DNA of 64,000 nucleotides from Azospirillum sp. B21 (GTDB lineage: Bacteria > Pseudomonadota > Alphaproteobacteria > Azospirillales > Azospirillaceae), in the NCBI RefSeq assembly GCF_008364825.1, contig NZ_VTTO01000022.1, positions 1 to 64,000 on the forward strand. The letters are read 5' to 3'. Positions 35,705 through 45,179 of this stretch are shown here, piece after piece. The first letter of the stretch is position 1. Each line of letters opens with the position of its first letter. The position numbers and the translations under genes are program-made. The notes below the pieces were generated by a model, which made no database searches, was not told the origin of the DNA, and saw nothing but the letters and a program-made list of their open reading frames with translations.

Positions 35705-37114
35705 GTGAGCAGGCTCGTCGTCGTATCCAACCGGGTGGCCCTGATGGAAGAGGGCAAACAGGCGGCCGGCGGTCTCGCCGTCGCCATCCTGGCGGCCCTG
35801 AAGAAGACCGGAGGCATCTGGTTCGGCTGGAGCGGAAATGTCGTCGACGGCGAGTCCCAGGCCGAACCGACCCGGACCGATGCCGGGAAGCTGACCTACG
35901 CCACGCTCGATCTCGGCCGCCGCGACCATGAGGAATATTACAACGGCTTCGCCAACCAGACCTTATGGCCGCTGTTCCATTACCGGCTGGGCCTGATCTC
36001 GGTGAACCGGCGGACGCGCGAGGGGTATGAGCGGGTCAACGCCTATTTCGCCGACAAGCTGGAGCCGCTGCTGCGCCCGGACGACATGATCTGGGTCCAT
36101 GACTATCACCTGATCCCCTTCGGCGACGAGTTGCGCCGCCGCGGCTGTTCGCAGCGCATGGGCTTCTTCCTGCACACGCCCTTCCCGCCGCCGGAACTGC
36201 TGACCGCCCTGCCCAACCACCGCGACCTGATCCGCGAGTTGTGCGCCTATGATCTGGTCGGCTTCCACACCGCCACCGACCTGCGCGGCTTCTGCGACTA
36301 CATCCGCACCGAGACCGACGGCACGGTGGAGCAGCGCGGCGCCTATGGCAGCGCCATGATCCGCGCCTTCGGCCGCACCCTGATGGCGAAGGTTTTCCCC
36401 ATCAGCATCGACACCGAGGCGCTGGAAAGCCTCGCCCGCACCGCCGGACGTTCGCGCCAGGCCGAACGGCTGCGCGAAAGCCTGGTCGGCCGCCGGCTGA
36501 TCATCGGCGTCGACCGTCTCGACTACTCCAAAGGCCTGCCTCAGCGCTTCGCCGCCTTCGAACAGCTTCTGGAAAGCTATCCGGAGCATTGCAACCGCGT
36601 GTCCTTCCTGCAGGTCGCCCCGCCAAGCCGAGAGGACGTGCCGGAATACATCGCCATCCGCCGCGAGCTGTCGGAGATGGCCGGCCGCATCAACGGCCGC
36701 TTTGCCGAGTTCGACTGGCAGCCGATCCGCTACCTGAACCGCAGCTTCGGCCAGCGCGTGCTGGCGGGCTTCTACCGGCTGGCGAATGTGGGGCTGGTGA
36801 CGCCGCTGCGCGACGGCATGAATCTGGTCGCCAAGGAGTATGTCGCCTGCCAGGACGGCGACAATCCGGGCGTTCTGGTGCTGTCGCAGTTCGCCGGCGC
36901 CGCCCACGAGATGGGCGAGGCGCTGATCGTCAACCCTTTCGACATCGAGGGCGTCGGCGACGCGCTGCAGCGGGCGCTGACCATGCCGCTGGGCGAGCGC
37001 AAGGAGCGCCACGCCGCCCTGATGCGGACTCTGCGACGCCACGACATCAGCTGGTGGCGTGAAAGCTATGTGGACGCGCTGACCCGCGCACCGTATGACT
37101 TTCCGGTCACCTGA
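35705..37114 (+). CDS. otsA: Alpha,alpha-trehalose-6-phosphate synthase
   Basis: The GT20 retaining glycosyltransferase joins UDP-glucose and glucose-6-phosphate to trehalose-6-phosphate. It has 469 residues. Motifs are [10 protein letters not shown] with a glycine pair ([10 protein letters not shown]), [48 protein letters not shown] and [16 protein letters not shown]. The GTG at 35705 is preceded by AAGGAG with nine-base spacing and the family begins at SRLVVVSNR. No otsB phosphatase is adjacent; glk follows 38 bases later, supplying glucose-6-phosphate. An EcfG-type promoter suggests stress induction. Confidence 0.95.
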   Translation: MSRLVVVSNRVALMEEGKQAAGGLAVAILAALKKTGGIWFGWSGNVVDGESQAEPTRTDAGKLTYATLDLGRRDHEEYYNGFANQTLWPLFHYRLGLISVNRRTREGYERVNAYFADKLEPLLRPDDMIWVHDYHLIPFGDELRRRGCSQRMGFFLHTPFPPPELLTALPNHRDLIRELCAYDLVGFHTATDLRGFCDYIRTETDGTVEQRGAYGSAMIRAFGRTLMAKVFPISIDTEALESLARTAGRSRQAERLRESLVGRRLIIGVDRLDYSKGLPQRFAAFEQLLESYPEHCNRVSFLQVAPPSREDVPEYIAIRRELSEMAGRINGRFAEFDWQPIRYLNRSFGQRVLAGFYRLANVGLVTPLRDGMNLVAKEYVACQDGDNPGVLVLSQFAGAAHEMGEALIVNPFDIEGVGDALQRALTMPLGERKERHAALMRTLRRHDISWWRESYVDALTRAPYDFPVT

Positions 37115-37152
37115 GCATCCGCTCGGCCCACCAGCAGCGCAGGTCCGGACCC

Positions 37153-38124
37153 ATGGCCGCCTCTCCCATCCTCGTCGCCGACATCGGTGCCACCAACGCG
37201 CGCTTCGGCCTGATCGACGGCCGGATGGTGCGCGAGGCGCGGGTGCTGCGCTGTGCCGATTATGGTTCGATCGAGGACGCGGCCACCGCCTACCTTGCGG
37301 CGGTCGGGCTGGCGGCCCCGGGCACGCCGGGCCGGCCGCGGCGCGGCGCCTTCGCGGTGGCCGGGCCGGTCACCGGCGACCACATCGCCATGACCAATCT
37401 GGTCTGGCAGTTCTCCGTTGGCCGGGTGCGCGACGCTTTGGGGCTGGAGGGGCTGGCCGTCATCAACGACTTCACCGCCGTCGCCCTGTCGGTGCCGCGT
37501 CTGGCCGAGGAGGACCGCCGGCAGGTCGGCGACGGCGCGCCGCAGCCGGGGGCCGTCGTCGCCGTGCTGGGGCCGGGCAGCGGGCTGGGCGTGTCGGGGC
37601 TGGTGCCGGGGGCGAACGGCCGCTGGACGGCACTGTCGGGCGAGGGCGGCCACGTCACCATGGCGCCGATCAGCGACCGTGAGAGCGCCGTGCTGGCCCA
37701 GCTGCGCAAGGGCTTCGACCATGTCTCGGCCGAGCGGGTGCTGTCGGGGCCAGGCCTCGTCAACCTCTACAACGCCCTGTCGATCCTGGACGGGCGCGAA
37801 CCGGCCGCCCTCACCCCCGCCCAGATCACCGACAACGCGCTGGCCGGGACCGAGCCCCATTGCGTGGAGGCGGTGGAGATGTTCTGCGCCATGCTGGGCA
37901 CCGTCGCCGGCAACCTCGCTTTGACGCTTGGCGCGCGGGGCGGCGTCTACATCGCCGGCGGCATCGTGCCCAGGCTGGGAACGCTGTTCGCCCATTCCCG
38001 CTTCCGCAAACGCTTCGCCGAGAAGGGCCGCATGCGCGACTTCCTGGCCCCGATCCCCACCTATGTCGTCACCCACGAGCTGCCCGCCTTCCTGGGCCTC
38101 GCCGAGGCCGCCGGGGCGGAATAG
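37153..38124 (+). CDS. glk: Glucokinase
   Basis: ATP-dependent phosphorylation of glucose. The 323-residue proteobacterial Glk has the phosphate-1 motif ADIGATNARFGLID, substrate residues in INDFTAVAL, the phosphate-2 region VLGPGSGLGVSGL, and SGEGGHVTMAP. Adenosine contact is in GGVYIAGGIVPRL. It lies in the same direction as otsA with a 38-bp gap and may be co-transcribed. Confidence 0.93.
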   Translation: MAASPILVADIGATNARFGLIDGRMVREARVLRCADYGSIEDAATAYLAAVGLAAPGTPGRPRRGAFAVAGPVTGDHIAMTNLVWQFSVGRVRDALGLEGLAVINDFTAVALSVPRLAEEDRRQVGDGAPQPGAVVAVLGPGSGLGVSGLVPGANGRWTALSGEGGHVTMAPISDRESAVLAQLRKGFDHVSAERVLSGPGLVNLYNALSILDGREPAALTPAQITDNALAGTEPHCVEAVEMFCAMLGTVAGNLALTLGARGGVYIAGGIVPRLGTLFAHSRFRKRFAEKGRMRDFLAPIPTYVVTHELPAFLGLAEAAGAE

Positions 38125-38205
38125 GCACCGGACAAGGATACGCCGGGGGGTGCGACCAATCGCGCGCCCATCGGCGGTTGCCCCTGTTGCGCCACTTGTC
38201 GCTTG

Positions 38206-38274
38206 AACCGGTGGGATCGTCCCCACATGGTTGTTCCGATCCTTGTTCGGATCCCATCGGAACGCCATCCCACC
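38206..38274. promoter_or_regulatory. 69-bp nested dyad upstream of the ModE-like gene
   Basis: Three nested inverted repeats share one axis. CCGGTGGGAT/ATCCCACCGG (38206-38215/38265-38274) is outermost, then GTTCCGAT/ATCGGAAC (38231-38238/38254-38261) and GATCC/GGATC (38236-38240/38247-38251). It ends 21 bases before the start codon, so it may act as an operator or an mRNA leader structure. Confidence 0.6.
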
Positions 38275-38295
38275 GGAAAGCCCCCGACAAACGCC

Positions 38296-38688
38296 ATGTC
38301 CACCGACCTTCGCGTCCGCTTCATGCACCCGTCGGGCGCCATCGGCCCCGGCAAGATCGCGTTGCTGGAGGCCATCGACCGCACCGGCTCCATCTCCGCC
38401 GCGGCGCGGTCCCTGGACATGACCTTCCGGCGGGCCTGGTTCCTGGTGGAGACGATGAACACGGCCTTCCGCGAGCCGGTGATCCGCACCAGCGTCGGTG
38501 GCCGCGAGGGTGGCGGCGCCGGCCTGACTCCGCTGGGGCAGGAGGTGGTCGCCCGCTACCGCCGCATGCAGGAGGAGGCCCGCAAGGCCGCCGAACCGCA
38601 CCTGCGCTGGCTGGACGAGATGCTGAAGGAAGAACAACCCGAGGACGGGCAACCCACGGACGAGGGCGGGACGCCGCCGGCCGGCTGA
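38296..38688 (+). CDS. ModE-type winged-helix regulator lacking the molybdate domain
   Basis: The protein has 130 residues. The N-terminal LysR/ModE-style helix-turn-helix is clear: GKIALLEAIDRTGSISAAARSLDMTFRRAWFLVETMN, then GGREGGGAGLTPLGQEVVARYR. The C-terminus is short and acidic, with no Mop/TOBE domains, so it cannot sense molybdate as ModE does. Similar short proteins regulate molybdenum or other metal genes, but the target here is unknown. The start follows a strong dyad listed separately. Confidence 0.85.
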   Translation: MSTDLRVRFMHPSGAIGPGKIALLEAIDRTGSISAAARSLDMTFRRAWFLVETMNTAFREPVIRTSVGGREGGGAGLTPLGQEVVARYRRMQEEARKAAEPHLRWLDEMLKEEQPEDGQPTDEGGTPPAG

Positions 38689-38999
38689 CCGCTTGATTTG
38701 CCAGTCAAGTCATCGGCTTGGCCGCTTCAAGTTATCGTCGAAGCTCCGCCAAGTGCTGATGTCCGCTTTTTCTTCCATGCACGCGGCGCAGCCCTGGGCA
38801 ACGGGAAGCCCGGTGGTGCGGCGGGGCGACGCACCGTACATATGGTTCCGTTGCAGCTTGGACCCAGCGTGGCCGATCGGCAACAAACGCATTTCCTGAC
38901 ACGCCACCCACCCCACCATCCGAACGGGCCGTCTCCGCGGCGCCGCACGGCACCGGTGCGCCCTTCAGCCCCCGCCCTCCCCTCAAGGCCCCAGCCGCC
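38689..38999. other. 311-bp gene-free stretch
   Basis: I see no convincing gene, RNA or terminator between the ModE-like regulator and the YgjV-like gene. Confidence 0.5.
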
Positions 39000-39575
39000 A
39001 TGCTGTCCCTCCCCCTGCCCGTCACCGCCGCCGATGCCTTTGGTGCTGCGGCCTTCGCCGGTTCGTGCCTGTGGCCGCTGATGAAGAAGCGCCGCGCCCT
39101 GCTGGCCGGGCAGGCGGCGACCAACCTGATGTTCATCATCCACTATGTGCTGCTGGGCGCCCACACCGCGGCGGCGCTGTGCCTGCTGGTGGTGACGCAG
39201 GCCCTGGTGGCAATGCCGGAGGGGCGCAACCGCTGGCAGACCGCGGCCTTCGCCGCCACGGTGCCGGCCATCGCGACGATCGCCGTCTTCACCTGGTCGG
39301 GCCTGCCATCGGCGCTGTCCAGCCTGGGCATCACCTTCTCCACCCTGGCGCGCTGGCAGTCGGACGCGGTGCGCATGCGCCTGTTGCTGCTGGTGGCCGG
39401 CGCCTTCTGGATCAGCCACAACGCGCTGGTGATGTCGCCCTTCGCCATGGCCTCGGACGCCTTCAGCGCCGCCGCCAACCTGCTGCGCCTGCGCGGCGAG
39501 CGCCGCAAGGCCGCTCCGGCAGCGGTCGCTACGGCGAACGCCAATGCGACGCCGAAGGGTCTTGCCGCCGCCTGA
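39000..39575 (+). CDS. YgjV-family inner-membrane protein
   Basis: The protein has 191 residues and about five or six hydrophobic helices. The recognisable regions are FAGSCLWPLMKKRRALLAG, AATNLMFIIHYVLLGAHTAA and FWISHNALVMSPFAMASDAF, the last typical of the YgjV (Imm-YgjV) family. Function is unknown; the fold is sometimes used as a toxin immunity protein, but no toxin gene is next to it. Confidence 0.75.
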   Translation: MLSLPLPVTAADAFGAAAFAGSCLWPLMKKRRALLAGQAATNLMFIIHYVLLGAHTAAALCLLVVTQALVAMPEGRNRWQTAAFAATVPAIATIAVFTWSGLPSALSSLGITFSTLARWQSDAVRMRLLLLVAGAFWISHNALVMSPFAMASDAFSAAANLLRLRGERRKAAPAAVATANANATPKGLAAA

Positions 39576-39770
39576 CGATACCGGCCTGAAGCCGCCTCGC
39601 ATGACCGGGCTAACGCCTCCGGATGGGTCCTGCCTGTCCGGGGGCGATCGAATTGGGCACTGGCGCACCGGCACGCTCCCGCCTAATAAGGAGCCTCATG
39701 CGCCGCGAGGTGCATTGCAACAGGCGCCTTACGGCGCACCGCAACGGCAGCGACGAAGGGCAGCCCATTC

Positions 39771-40349
39771 ATGCTGAAGCGTCTTTACGACTGGACCATG
39801 GCCAAGGCCGCGTCGAAGGATTCGACCAAATGGCTGGCCGGGGTGTCCTTCGCCGAAAGCTCCTTCTTCCCGCTGCCGCCGGACCTGCTGCTGGTGCCGA
39901 TGGTCATCGCCAACCGCAAGTCGGCCTTCAAACTGGCGACGATCTGCACGCTGGCCTCGGTGGTCGGCGGCATCGCCGGCTACATGATCGGCTATTTCCT
40001 ATACGAGACCATCGGCCGCTGGGTGATCGAGTTCTACCACCTGACCGACAAGTTCGAGCAGCTGCGCCACACCTTCGTCGAGTACGGGGCGGAGATCCTG
40101 ATCATCAAGGGCATGACGCCCATCCCCTACAAGCTGCTGACCATCACCGCCGGCGTGGCCCATCTGCCGCTGTGGGTGTTCATCGGCGCCTCGATCATAT
40201 CGCGGTCGATGCGCTTCTATCTGGTCGCGGCCCTGCTGTACTTCTTTGGCCCGCCGATCCGCGCCTTCATCGAGAAGCGGCTGACGCTCGTCACCAGCGT
40301 GTTCGCGGTGGCGCTGATCGGCGGCTTCCTGGTGGTGAAGCTGCTGTAA
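39771..40349 (+). CDS. YqaA/DedA-type SNARE-associated membrane protein
   Basis: The protein has 192 residues. It carries the DedA-like motifs FAESSFFPLPPDLLLVPMVI and IIKGMTPIPYKLLTITAGVA, with a family Arg in the last helices (SIISRSMRFYLVAALLYFFG). DedA-superfamily proteins flip or recycle lipid carriers. YqaA members are shorter and less studied. AAGGG lies about ten bases before the ATG. The preceding gene is on the same strand 195 bp upstream. Confidence 0.87.
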   Translation: MLKRLYDWTMAKAASKDSTKWLAGVSFAESSFFPLPPDLLLVPMVIANRKSAFKLATICTLASVVGGIAGYMIGYFLYETIGRWVIEFYHLTDKFEQLRHTFVEYGAEILIIKGMTPIPYKLLTITAGVAHLPLWVFIGASIISRSMRFYLVAALLYFFGPPIRAFIEKRLTLVTSVFAVALIGGFLVVKLL

Positions 40350-40382
40350 CCCGCCACCCTATTTCAGACAGACAGGACCTCC

Positions 40383-41231
40383 ATGCCTCCGCGCGGGCGC
40401 CCGCCCCATCCCAGCCGCTCCCGCTCCCACCCCCACGCCAGGCCCGCCGCCCCGTCCGCTCCGCCCACCCCGGAGCCCACCGAGTCGCGCAAGCTGTTCC
40501 GCGTCGCCGGGCTGGCCGCCGTCTCCGCGCTCTTCGCCCATGAGCCGGAGCGGGTCGAGCGCCTGTTCTTCGACGAGCGGCTGAAACCGGCGGTGGGGGC
40601 CTTCTGCAAGGCGATGGCGGCCGCCCGCAAGCCCTACCGCATGGTGGAGGGCGAGGAGTTGGCGAAGGTCGCCGGCACCGTCCTGCATGGCGGGGTGGTG
40701 GCGCTGATGGCGCCGCGCAGCGTGCCGCTGTTCGATCCGGAGGTCGCACGCCGCACGGGCGAGCCGCTGCTGATCCTCGACGGTGTCGGCAATCCGCACA
40801 ATCTGGGCGCCATCCTGCGCACTGCTGCCTTCTTCGGCCTGCCGCGCGTGCTGGTCTCCGACCATCCCGGCCAGGCCCTGCCGTCGGAAGCCGCCTATCG
40901 CGTGGCGGAGGGCGGGTTCGAGTGGGTGACGCTGGAACGCGCCCCAGCATTGCCCGCCCTGCTGAAGCGGCTGCGCTCCAGCCACCGGGTCTTCGGCACG
41001 GCGCTGGACCAGACCCGTCCGACCGTCGATGCCGGCGCGCTGACCGGCTGGCGCGGCAAGCAGACCGCCAAACCGCCCGCCGTGATCCTGGGCAACGAGG
41101 AGGATGGCATCCCGCCGGCCACGCTGGCGGCCTGCGAGGCGGTGCTGACCATCCCCGGCAGCGGGCGCGTCCAGTCGCTGAACGTCGCCGCCACCGCCGC
41201 CATCCTCATCCACGCCCTGGCGACGGGCTGA
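40383..41231 (+). CDS. TrmH/SpoU-family RNA 2'-O-methyltransferase
   Basis: The protein has 282 residues. A basic Pro-rich N-terminal tail is followed by the SpoU substrate-binding domain (LFRVAGLAAVSALFAHEP). The SPOUT catalytic domain has motif 1 DGVGNPHNLGAILRTAAFFG, motif 2 VILGNEEDGIP and motif 3 IPGSGRVQSLNVAATAAIL. The trefoil knot residues are intact. Whether rRNA (RlmB-like) or tRNA is the target cannot be told. Confidence 0.9.
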   Translation: MPPRGRPPHPSRSRSHPHARPAAPSAPPTPEPTESRKLFRVAGLAAVSALFAHEPERVERLFFDERLKPAVGAFCKAMAAARKPYRMVEGEELAKVAGTVLHGGVVALMAPRSVPLFDPEVARRTGEPLLILDGVGNPHNLGAILRTAAFFGLPRVLVSDHPGQALPSEAAYRVAEGGFEWVTLERAPALPALLKRLRSSHRVFGTALDQTRPTVDAGALTGWRGKQTAKPPAVILGNEEDGIPPATLAACEAVLTIPGSGRVQSLNVAATAAILIHALATG

Positions 41232-41244
41232 AGGCGCTCCAGCG

Positions 41245-41706
41245 TTACCCGAGCATCAGGATCAGCACCAGCGCGACCACGGCGACCGACGCCAGCGGCA
41301 GCAGTTCCACCCCGTTGCGCGTCCAGGTCGGCGCGGCGCCATGGTGATGGCCCGCATGGCCGGTCCCGATGTCGTCGGCCCAGCCATGGCGCGACGGCAC
41401 GGCACCCGGTGCCGAGACCGCCGGCGCGGCCGGGCTCGCCATGTCCACCACGCCGTCGCCGCGGCGGTACTCGCCGGTCTGCCGGGCCAGCGCCGGATTG
41501 GGACGGCCCTGCATCAGGCGCGAATCGTCCAATTCGACCTCGACACCGGCCGCCTCGACCCGCTCGATCACCGCGGCGGTTTCCTCCGGCGTCATCGTGT
41601 CCACGGGCAGGACGCTGCCCAGCGCCTCGGCGCTCAGGCGGTTGCCGTTGCGGCGGCCGTGGTCGATCAGCGATTCGACGAGGCGATCGTCGGTGGTGCT
41701 CGCCAT
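41245..41706 (-). CDS. Sigma-70 region 1.1-like domain tethered to a membrane helix
   Basis: The protein has 153 residues. The first 65 ([54 protein letters not shown]) match region 1.1 of the primary sigma factor, the part that occupies the polymerase DNA channel before promoter entry. A flexible His-rich linker ([10 protein letters not shown]) follows, then a single C-terminal membrane helix ([18 protein letters not shown]). No sigma regions 2-4 exist. AAGGAG before the ATG shows it is well translated. It may sequester or mimic a sigma factor at the membrane; this is inference. Confidence 0.7.
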   Translation of the reverse strand: MASTTDDRLVESLIDHGRRNGNRLSAEALGSVLPVDTMTPEETAAVIERVEAAGVEVELDDSRLMQGRPNPALARQTGEYRRGDGVVDMASPAAPAVSAPGAVPSRHGWADDIGTGHAGHHHGAAPTWTRNGVELLPLASVAVVALVLILMLG

Positions 41707-41872
41707 AGTGACTCTCCTTTCTCAAGTTCCTCCTGGCTCACAGGGTCAAACACAGGGAAACGCCCGAAGGTCCCGGCATGGGCAGCCAGTCCTGCGCCAT
41801 CTTGCCGCGGCCGGGCCGCGACCCGACATAAGGGGTCCCTCCAACGGATCGCTACTGATGGGAGACCCGACC

Positions 41873-42514
41873 ATGCTGGGGCATTTCATGCGCAAGCCGC
41901 CGACGCTGCCGACGCCGGAGGAGGCGCTGCCCGGCCGCAGCCAACCCGTTCCGGTGCCCGACCAGCATCACGTCAACGGCCACCGCCTCGCCCCGCCCTA
42001 CCCGCCCGGACTGGAGGTCATCGACCTCGGGCTCGGCTGCTTCTGGGGGGCGGAGCGCAAGTTCTGGCAGGTTCCCGGCGTCTGGGTGACCGCCGTCGGC
42101 TACCAGGGCGGCCACACCCCGAACCCGACCTATGAAGAGGTCTGCTCCGGCCGCACCGGCCACACCGAGGCGGTGCGCGTCGTCTACGATCCGGCCATGG
42201 TGACGGCCGAGGATCTGCTGCGCGTCTTCTGGGAATCGCACGACCCGACCCAGGGCATGCGCCAGGGCAACGATGTCGGCACCCAGTACCGCTCCGCCGT
42301 CTACACCCACAGCCCCGCCCAGAAAGCGGCGGCGGAGGCGACGCTGGCGGCCTATCAGGACCGGCTGGCCCAGGCGGGTTACGGCCCGATCACCACCGAG
42401 ATCCGCGAAGCCCCGCCCTTCTACTTCGCGGAAGGCTACCACCAGCAGTATCTTGCCAAGAACCCCAACGGCTATTGCGGGCTTGGCGGCACCGGCGTCA
42501 CCTGCGCGGCCTGA
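41873..42514 (+). CDS. msrA: Peptide methionine sulfoxide reductase A
   Basis: The enzyme reduces methionine-S-sulfoxide in proteins. It has 213 residues. Catalytic Cys56 lies in [45 protein letters not shown] and [18 protein letters not shown] follow, and the resolving Cys residues are in [12 protein letters not shown]. The ATG at 41873 has GGGAG with eight-base spacing; an in-frame ATG five codons upstream is less well placed. Confidence 0.95.
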   Translation: MLGHFMRKPPTLPTPEEALPGRSQPVPVPDQHHVNGHRLAPPYPPGLEVIDLGLGCFWGAERKFWQVPGVWVTAVGYQGGHTPNPTYEEVCSGRTGHTEAVRVVYDPAMVTAEDLLRVFWESHDPTQGMRQGNDVGTQYRSAVYTHSPAQKAAAEATLAAYQDRLAQAGYGPITTEIREAPPFYFAEGYHQQYLAKNPNGYCGLGGTGVTCAA

Positions 42515-42683
42515 TGAAGCGCAGGTAAGAGCCGGCCGGTAAAAGCCGGGATTGCGGCACACCCGCCGGGCTTGGCCCTCGCGGTTGCGCCGCACCGGCC
42601 CTTGCGGGTATGGTTCCGGCGGCTCTTGAAAGCTCCGGCGGCGTTACCCCCGCGGGAGCGCCGCCCGTCCAGCTGCGATTGTC

Positions 42684-43217
42684 ATGACCAAGGAAAGAAC
42701 CGAGCTGGCGACGCCGTCCCTCAGCGGCCTGCTCGAATTCTGGCTCACCAAATCCGTCGCCGGCCGGCCGCCGGTCCCCAGCAGCATCTCCCCGGCCGAT
42801 CTGCGGCCGTGGAAGGACAACATCGTCGTGTTCGAGGTGATCGGGGAGGAATCCGGCACCTTCGTCTATTCCTATTACGGCAAGGCGCTGGTCGCGGCCT
42901 TCGGCCAGTCGCGCCTGGGCGCCACGCTGGACGATCTGCCGCCGGAACAGCGCGCCGTGCTGCAGCCGGAATACGAGACGGTGCGCCGCGAACGGCTGCC
43001 CGTCGCCCGTGTCCACACCGCGGTCTTCGGCGGCCGCAGCCGCAGCTTCGAGCGGCTGGTCCTGCCGATGTCCAGCGACGGGGTCGGCATCGACAAGCTG
43101 CTGGTCGCCGCCTACGAGATGACGCCGCGCGAACTGGCGGCGCGCCAACCTCTGCCGGGCGGCTCCTCCTCCGGTCCAGTCCCCCTCACCGTTCAGAAGC
43201 CGGGAGCCTCGGCATGA
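42684..43217 (+). CDS. PAS_5-family protein
   Basis: The protein has 177 residues. The N-terminal LLEFWLTKSVAGRPPVPSSI and PADLRPWKDNIVVFEVIGE, then TFVYSYYGKALVAAFGQ, are characteristic of the PAS_5 (DUF1491-style alphaproteobacterial) fold. No output domain is seen. Its stop overlaps the start of the following ftsK-like gene (ATGA), so the two are translationally coupled. Confidence 0.8.
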   Translation: MTKERTELATPSLSGLLEFWLTKSVAGRPPVPSSISPADLRPWKDNIVVFEVIGEESGTFVYSYYGKALVAAFGQSRLGATLDDLPPEQRAVLQPEYETVRRERLPVARVHTAVFGGRSRSFERLVLPMSSDGVGIDKLLVAAYEMTPRELAARQPLPGGSSSGPVPLTVQKPGASA

Positions 43218-45151
43218 CCCCGCGTATGCCGCATCTCGCCGCCCCGCCCACCCAGGCGGGCGTGGTGACCGCCGACGAGTTCAATCTGTGGTGCGCGCTG
43301 AACGGCCGCCCCTTCAACCTCGTCCCCAACCCGCGCCCCGACGGCCGCGTGATGTGGGATGTCGAGGTTCTGCCCGGCACCCCGCGCGCCGGCACCGTCT
43401 ATTCCACCAACCTGTCGGACGAGGCGCTGGCGGTGGTCGCCGGCTTCGCCTTCCTGTCGGGCGTCGAGTGGGCCTATGAGGCGCGTGACCCGGCCGAGGC
43501 CGAGGCGCCCGCCGCGCCCCCCTGCGAGGCCGCGCCGGCGCCGGAAGCGGCAAGCCCCTGCGCGCCCGCCCCGGACGCGCCGCCGCCCGCCACGGCCACC
43601 CCGACCGCTCCGGCGGAGCCGGCGGACTATCCCGCCGTCTATTCGCTGCCCGCCGTCGCGCTGCTGCAGAACCCGCCGCCGCGCCCGGTCCAGCAGCATG
43701 ACGAATCGGTGCTGGCCCGCAATGCGCGGATGCTGGAAACCGTCCTGAAGAACTTCCGCGTCCGCGGCGAGATCATGGACGTGCGTCCCGGCCCGGTGGT
43801 GACGCTCTACGAGTTCGAGCCGGCCCCCGGTACCAAGTCCGCCACCGTCATCAACCTGACCGACGACATCGCCCGCTCCATGAGCGTGGTGACCGCCCGC
43901 ATCGCCATCGTCCCCGGCCGCAGCGTCATCGGCGTCGAGCTGCCGAACCCGGTGCGCGAGATGGTCTACCTGCGCGAAAGCTTCGACCACGACGCCTTCC
44001 GCAACACCACGGCGCAACTGGCCATCGCTCTCGGCAAGGACATCAGCGGCGAGCCGGTGGTGGCCGACCTCGCCCGCATGCCGCACCTGCTGGTTGCCGG
44101 CACCACCGGCTCGGGCAAGTCGGTGGCGATCAACACGATGATCCTGTCGCTGCTCTACCGGCTGCCGCCGGAGCGCTGCCGCTTCATTATGGTCGATCCC
44201 AAGATGCTGGAGCTGTCGGTCTATGACGGCATCCCGCATCTGCTGACCCCCGTCGTCACCGACCCCAAGAAGGCGGTGGTGGCGCTCCGCTGGGCCGTGC
44301 GCGAGATGGAAAGCCGCTACGAGGCGATGTCCAAGCTCGGCGTGCGCAACATCGAAGGCTACAACGCCCGCATGGCGGAGATGATCGCCGCCGGCGAGAA
44401 GATGCCGCGCCGCGCCCCGGCGCCGGGCGAGCCGGAAAACGTCTTCGACCTGACACCGTCGGAGCCGACTCCGCTGCCCTACATCGTCGTCATCGTCGAC
44501 GAGATGGCCGACCTGATGCTGGTCGCCGGCAAGGAGATCGAAGCGGCGATCCAGCGCCTCGCCCAGATGGCGCGCGCCGCCGGCATCCACCTGATCATGG
44601 CGACGCAGCGTCCCTCGGTCGACGTCATCACCGGCACCATCAAGGCCAATTTCCCGACCCGCATCAGCTTCCAGGTCACCAGCAAGATCGACAGCCGCAC
44701 CATCCTGGGCGAGGCCGGGGCGGAACAGCTGCTGGGCCAGGGCGACATGCTCTACATGCAGGGCGGTGGCCGCATCACCCGCGTCCATGGTCCCTTCGTC
44801 TCCGATTCGGAGGTCGAGGAGATCGTCCAGTACGTCAAGGCGCAGGGTGCTCCCAACTACGTCACCGCCATCACCGAGGAGGAGGAGGAAGCCGCCGCGG
44901 TGGAGGACGAGGAGGGCGGTTCGGCTGCGACCGGCGACGACCTCTACATGCAGGCCGTCAACCTCGTGGTGCGCGAGGGCAAGGTGTCGGTCAGCTTCAT
45001 CCAGCGCCAGCTGCAGATCGGCTACAACCGCGCCGCCCGCCTGGTCGAGCGGATGGAGACCGAACGGGTGGTCGGCCCCGCCAATCACCAGGGCAAGCGC
45101 GAGGTCCTGCTGTCCCACGCCGGCCTGTCGGCCAAGCGCGCGGGGGTGTGA
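43214..45151 (+). CDS. FtsK/SpoIIIE-family DNA translocase without membrane domain
   Basis: The protein has 645 residues. The N-terminal 150 are soluble and Ala/Pro-rich, with no transmembrane helices. Next is the translocase motor: FRVRGEIMDVRPGPVVTLYE, Walker A VAGTTGSGKSVAIN (about 293-306), VDPKMLELSVYDGIPHLL, Walker B YIVVIVDEMADLM and MATQRPSVDVITG. The C-terminal winged-helix gamma domain (DDLYMQAVNLVVREGKVSVS, FIQRQLQIGYNRAARLVERM) reads KOPS-type sites. Canonical FtsK has four membrane helices; their absence suggests either a dedicated soluble translocase or a second copy beside a full FtsK elsewhere. Confidence 0.9.
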   Translation: MTPRMPHLAAPPTQAGVVTADEFNLWCALNGRPFNLVPNPRPDGRVMWDVEVLPGTPRAGTVYSTNLSDEALAVVAGFAFLSGVEWAYEARDPAEAEAPAAPPCEAAPAPEAASPCAPAPDAPPPATATPTAPAEPADYPAVYSLPAVALLQNPPPRPVQQHDESVLARNARMLETVLKNFRVRGEIMDVRPGPVVTLYEFEPAPGTKSATVINLTDDIARSMSVVTARIAIVPGRSVIGVELPNPVREMVYLRESFDHDAFRNTTAQLAIALGKDISGEPVVADLARMPHLLVAGTTGSGKSVAINTMILSLLYRLPPERCRFIMVDPKMLELSVYDGIPHLLTPVVTDPKKAVVALRWAVREMESRYEAMSKLGVRNIEGYNARMAEMIAAGEKMPRRAPAPGEPENVFDLTPSEPTPLPYIVVIVDEMADLMLVAGKEIEAAIQRLAQMARAAGIHLIMATQRPSVDVITGTIKANFPTRISFQVTSKIDSRTILGEAGAEQLLGQGDMLYMQGGGRITRVHGPFVSDSEVEEIVQYVKAQGAPNYVTAITEEEEEAAAVEDEEGGSAATGDDLYMQAVNLVVREGKVSVSFIQRQLQIGYNRAARLVERMETERVVGPANHQGKREVLLSHAGLSAKRAGV

Positions 45152-45179
45152 TCCCCTCTCTCCCGCAGTGAGACTCCCC

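Noticed and set aside
38693-38899. A 68-residue frame after the ModE-like gene
   Set aside because: It has no ribosome-binding site, no recognisable features, and overlaps an alternative frame of equal quality.
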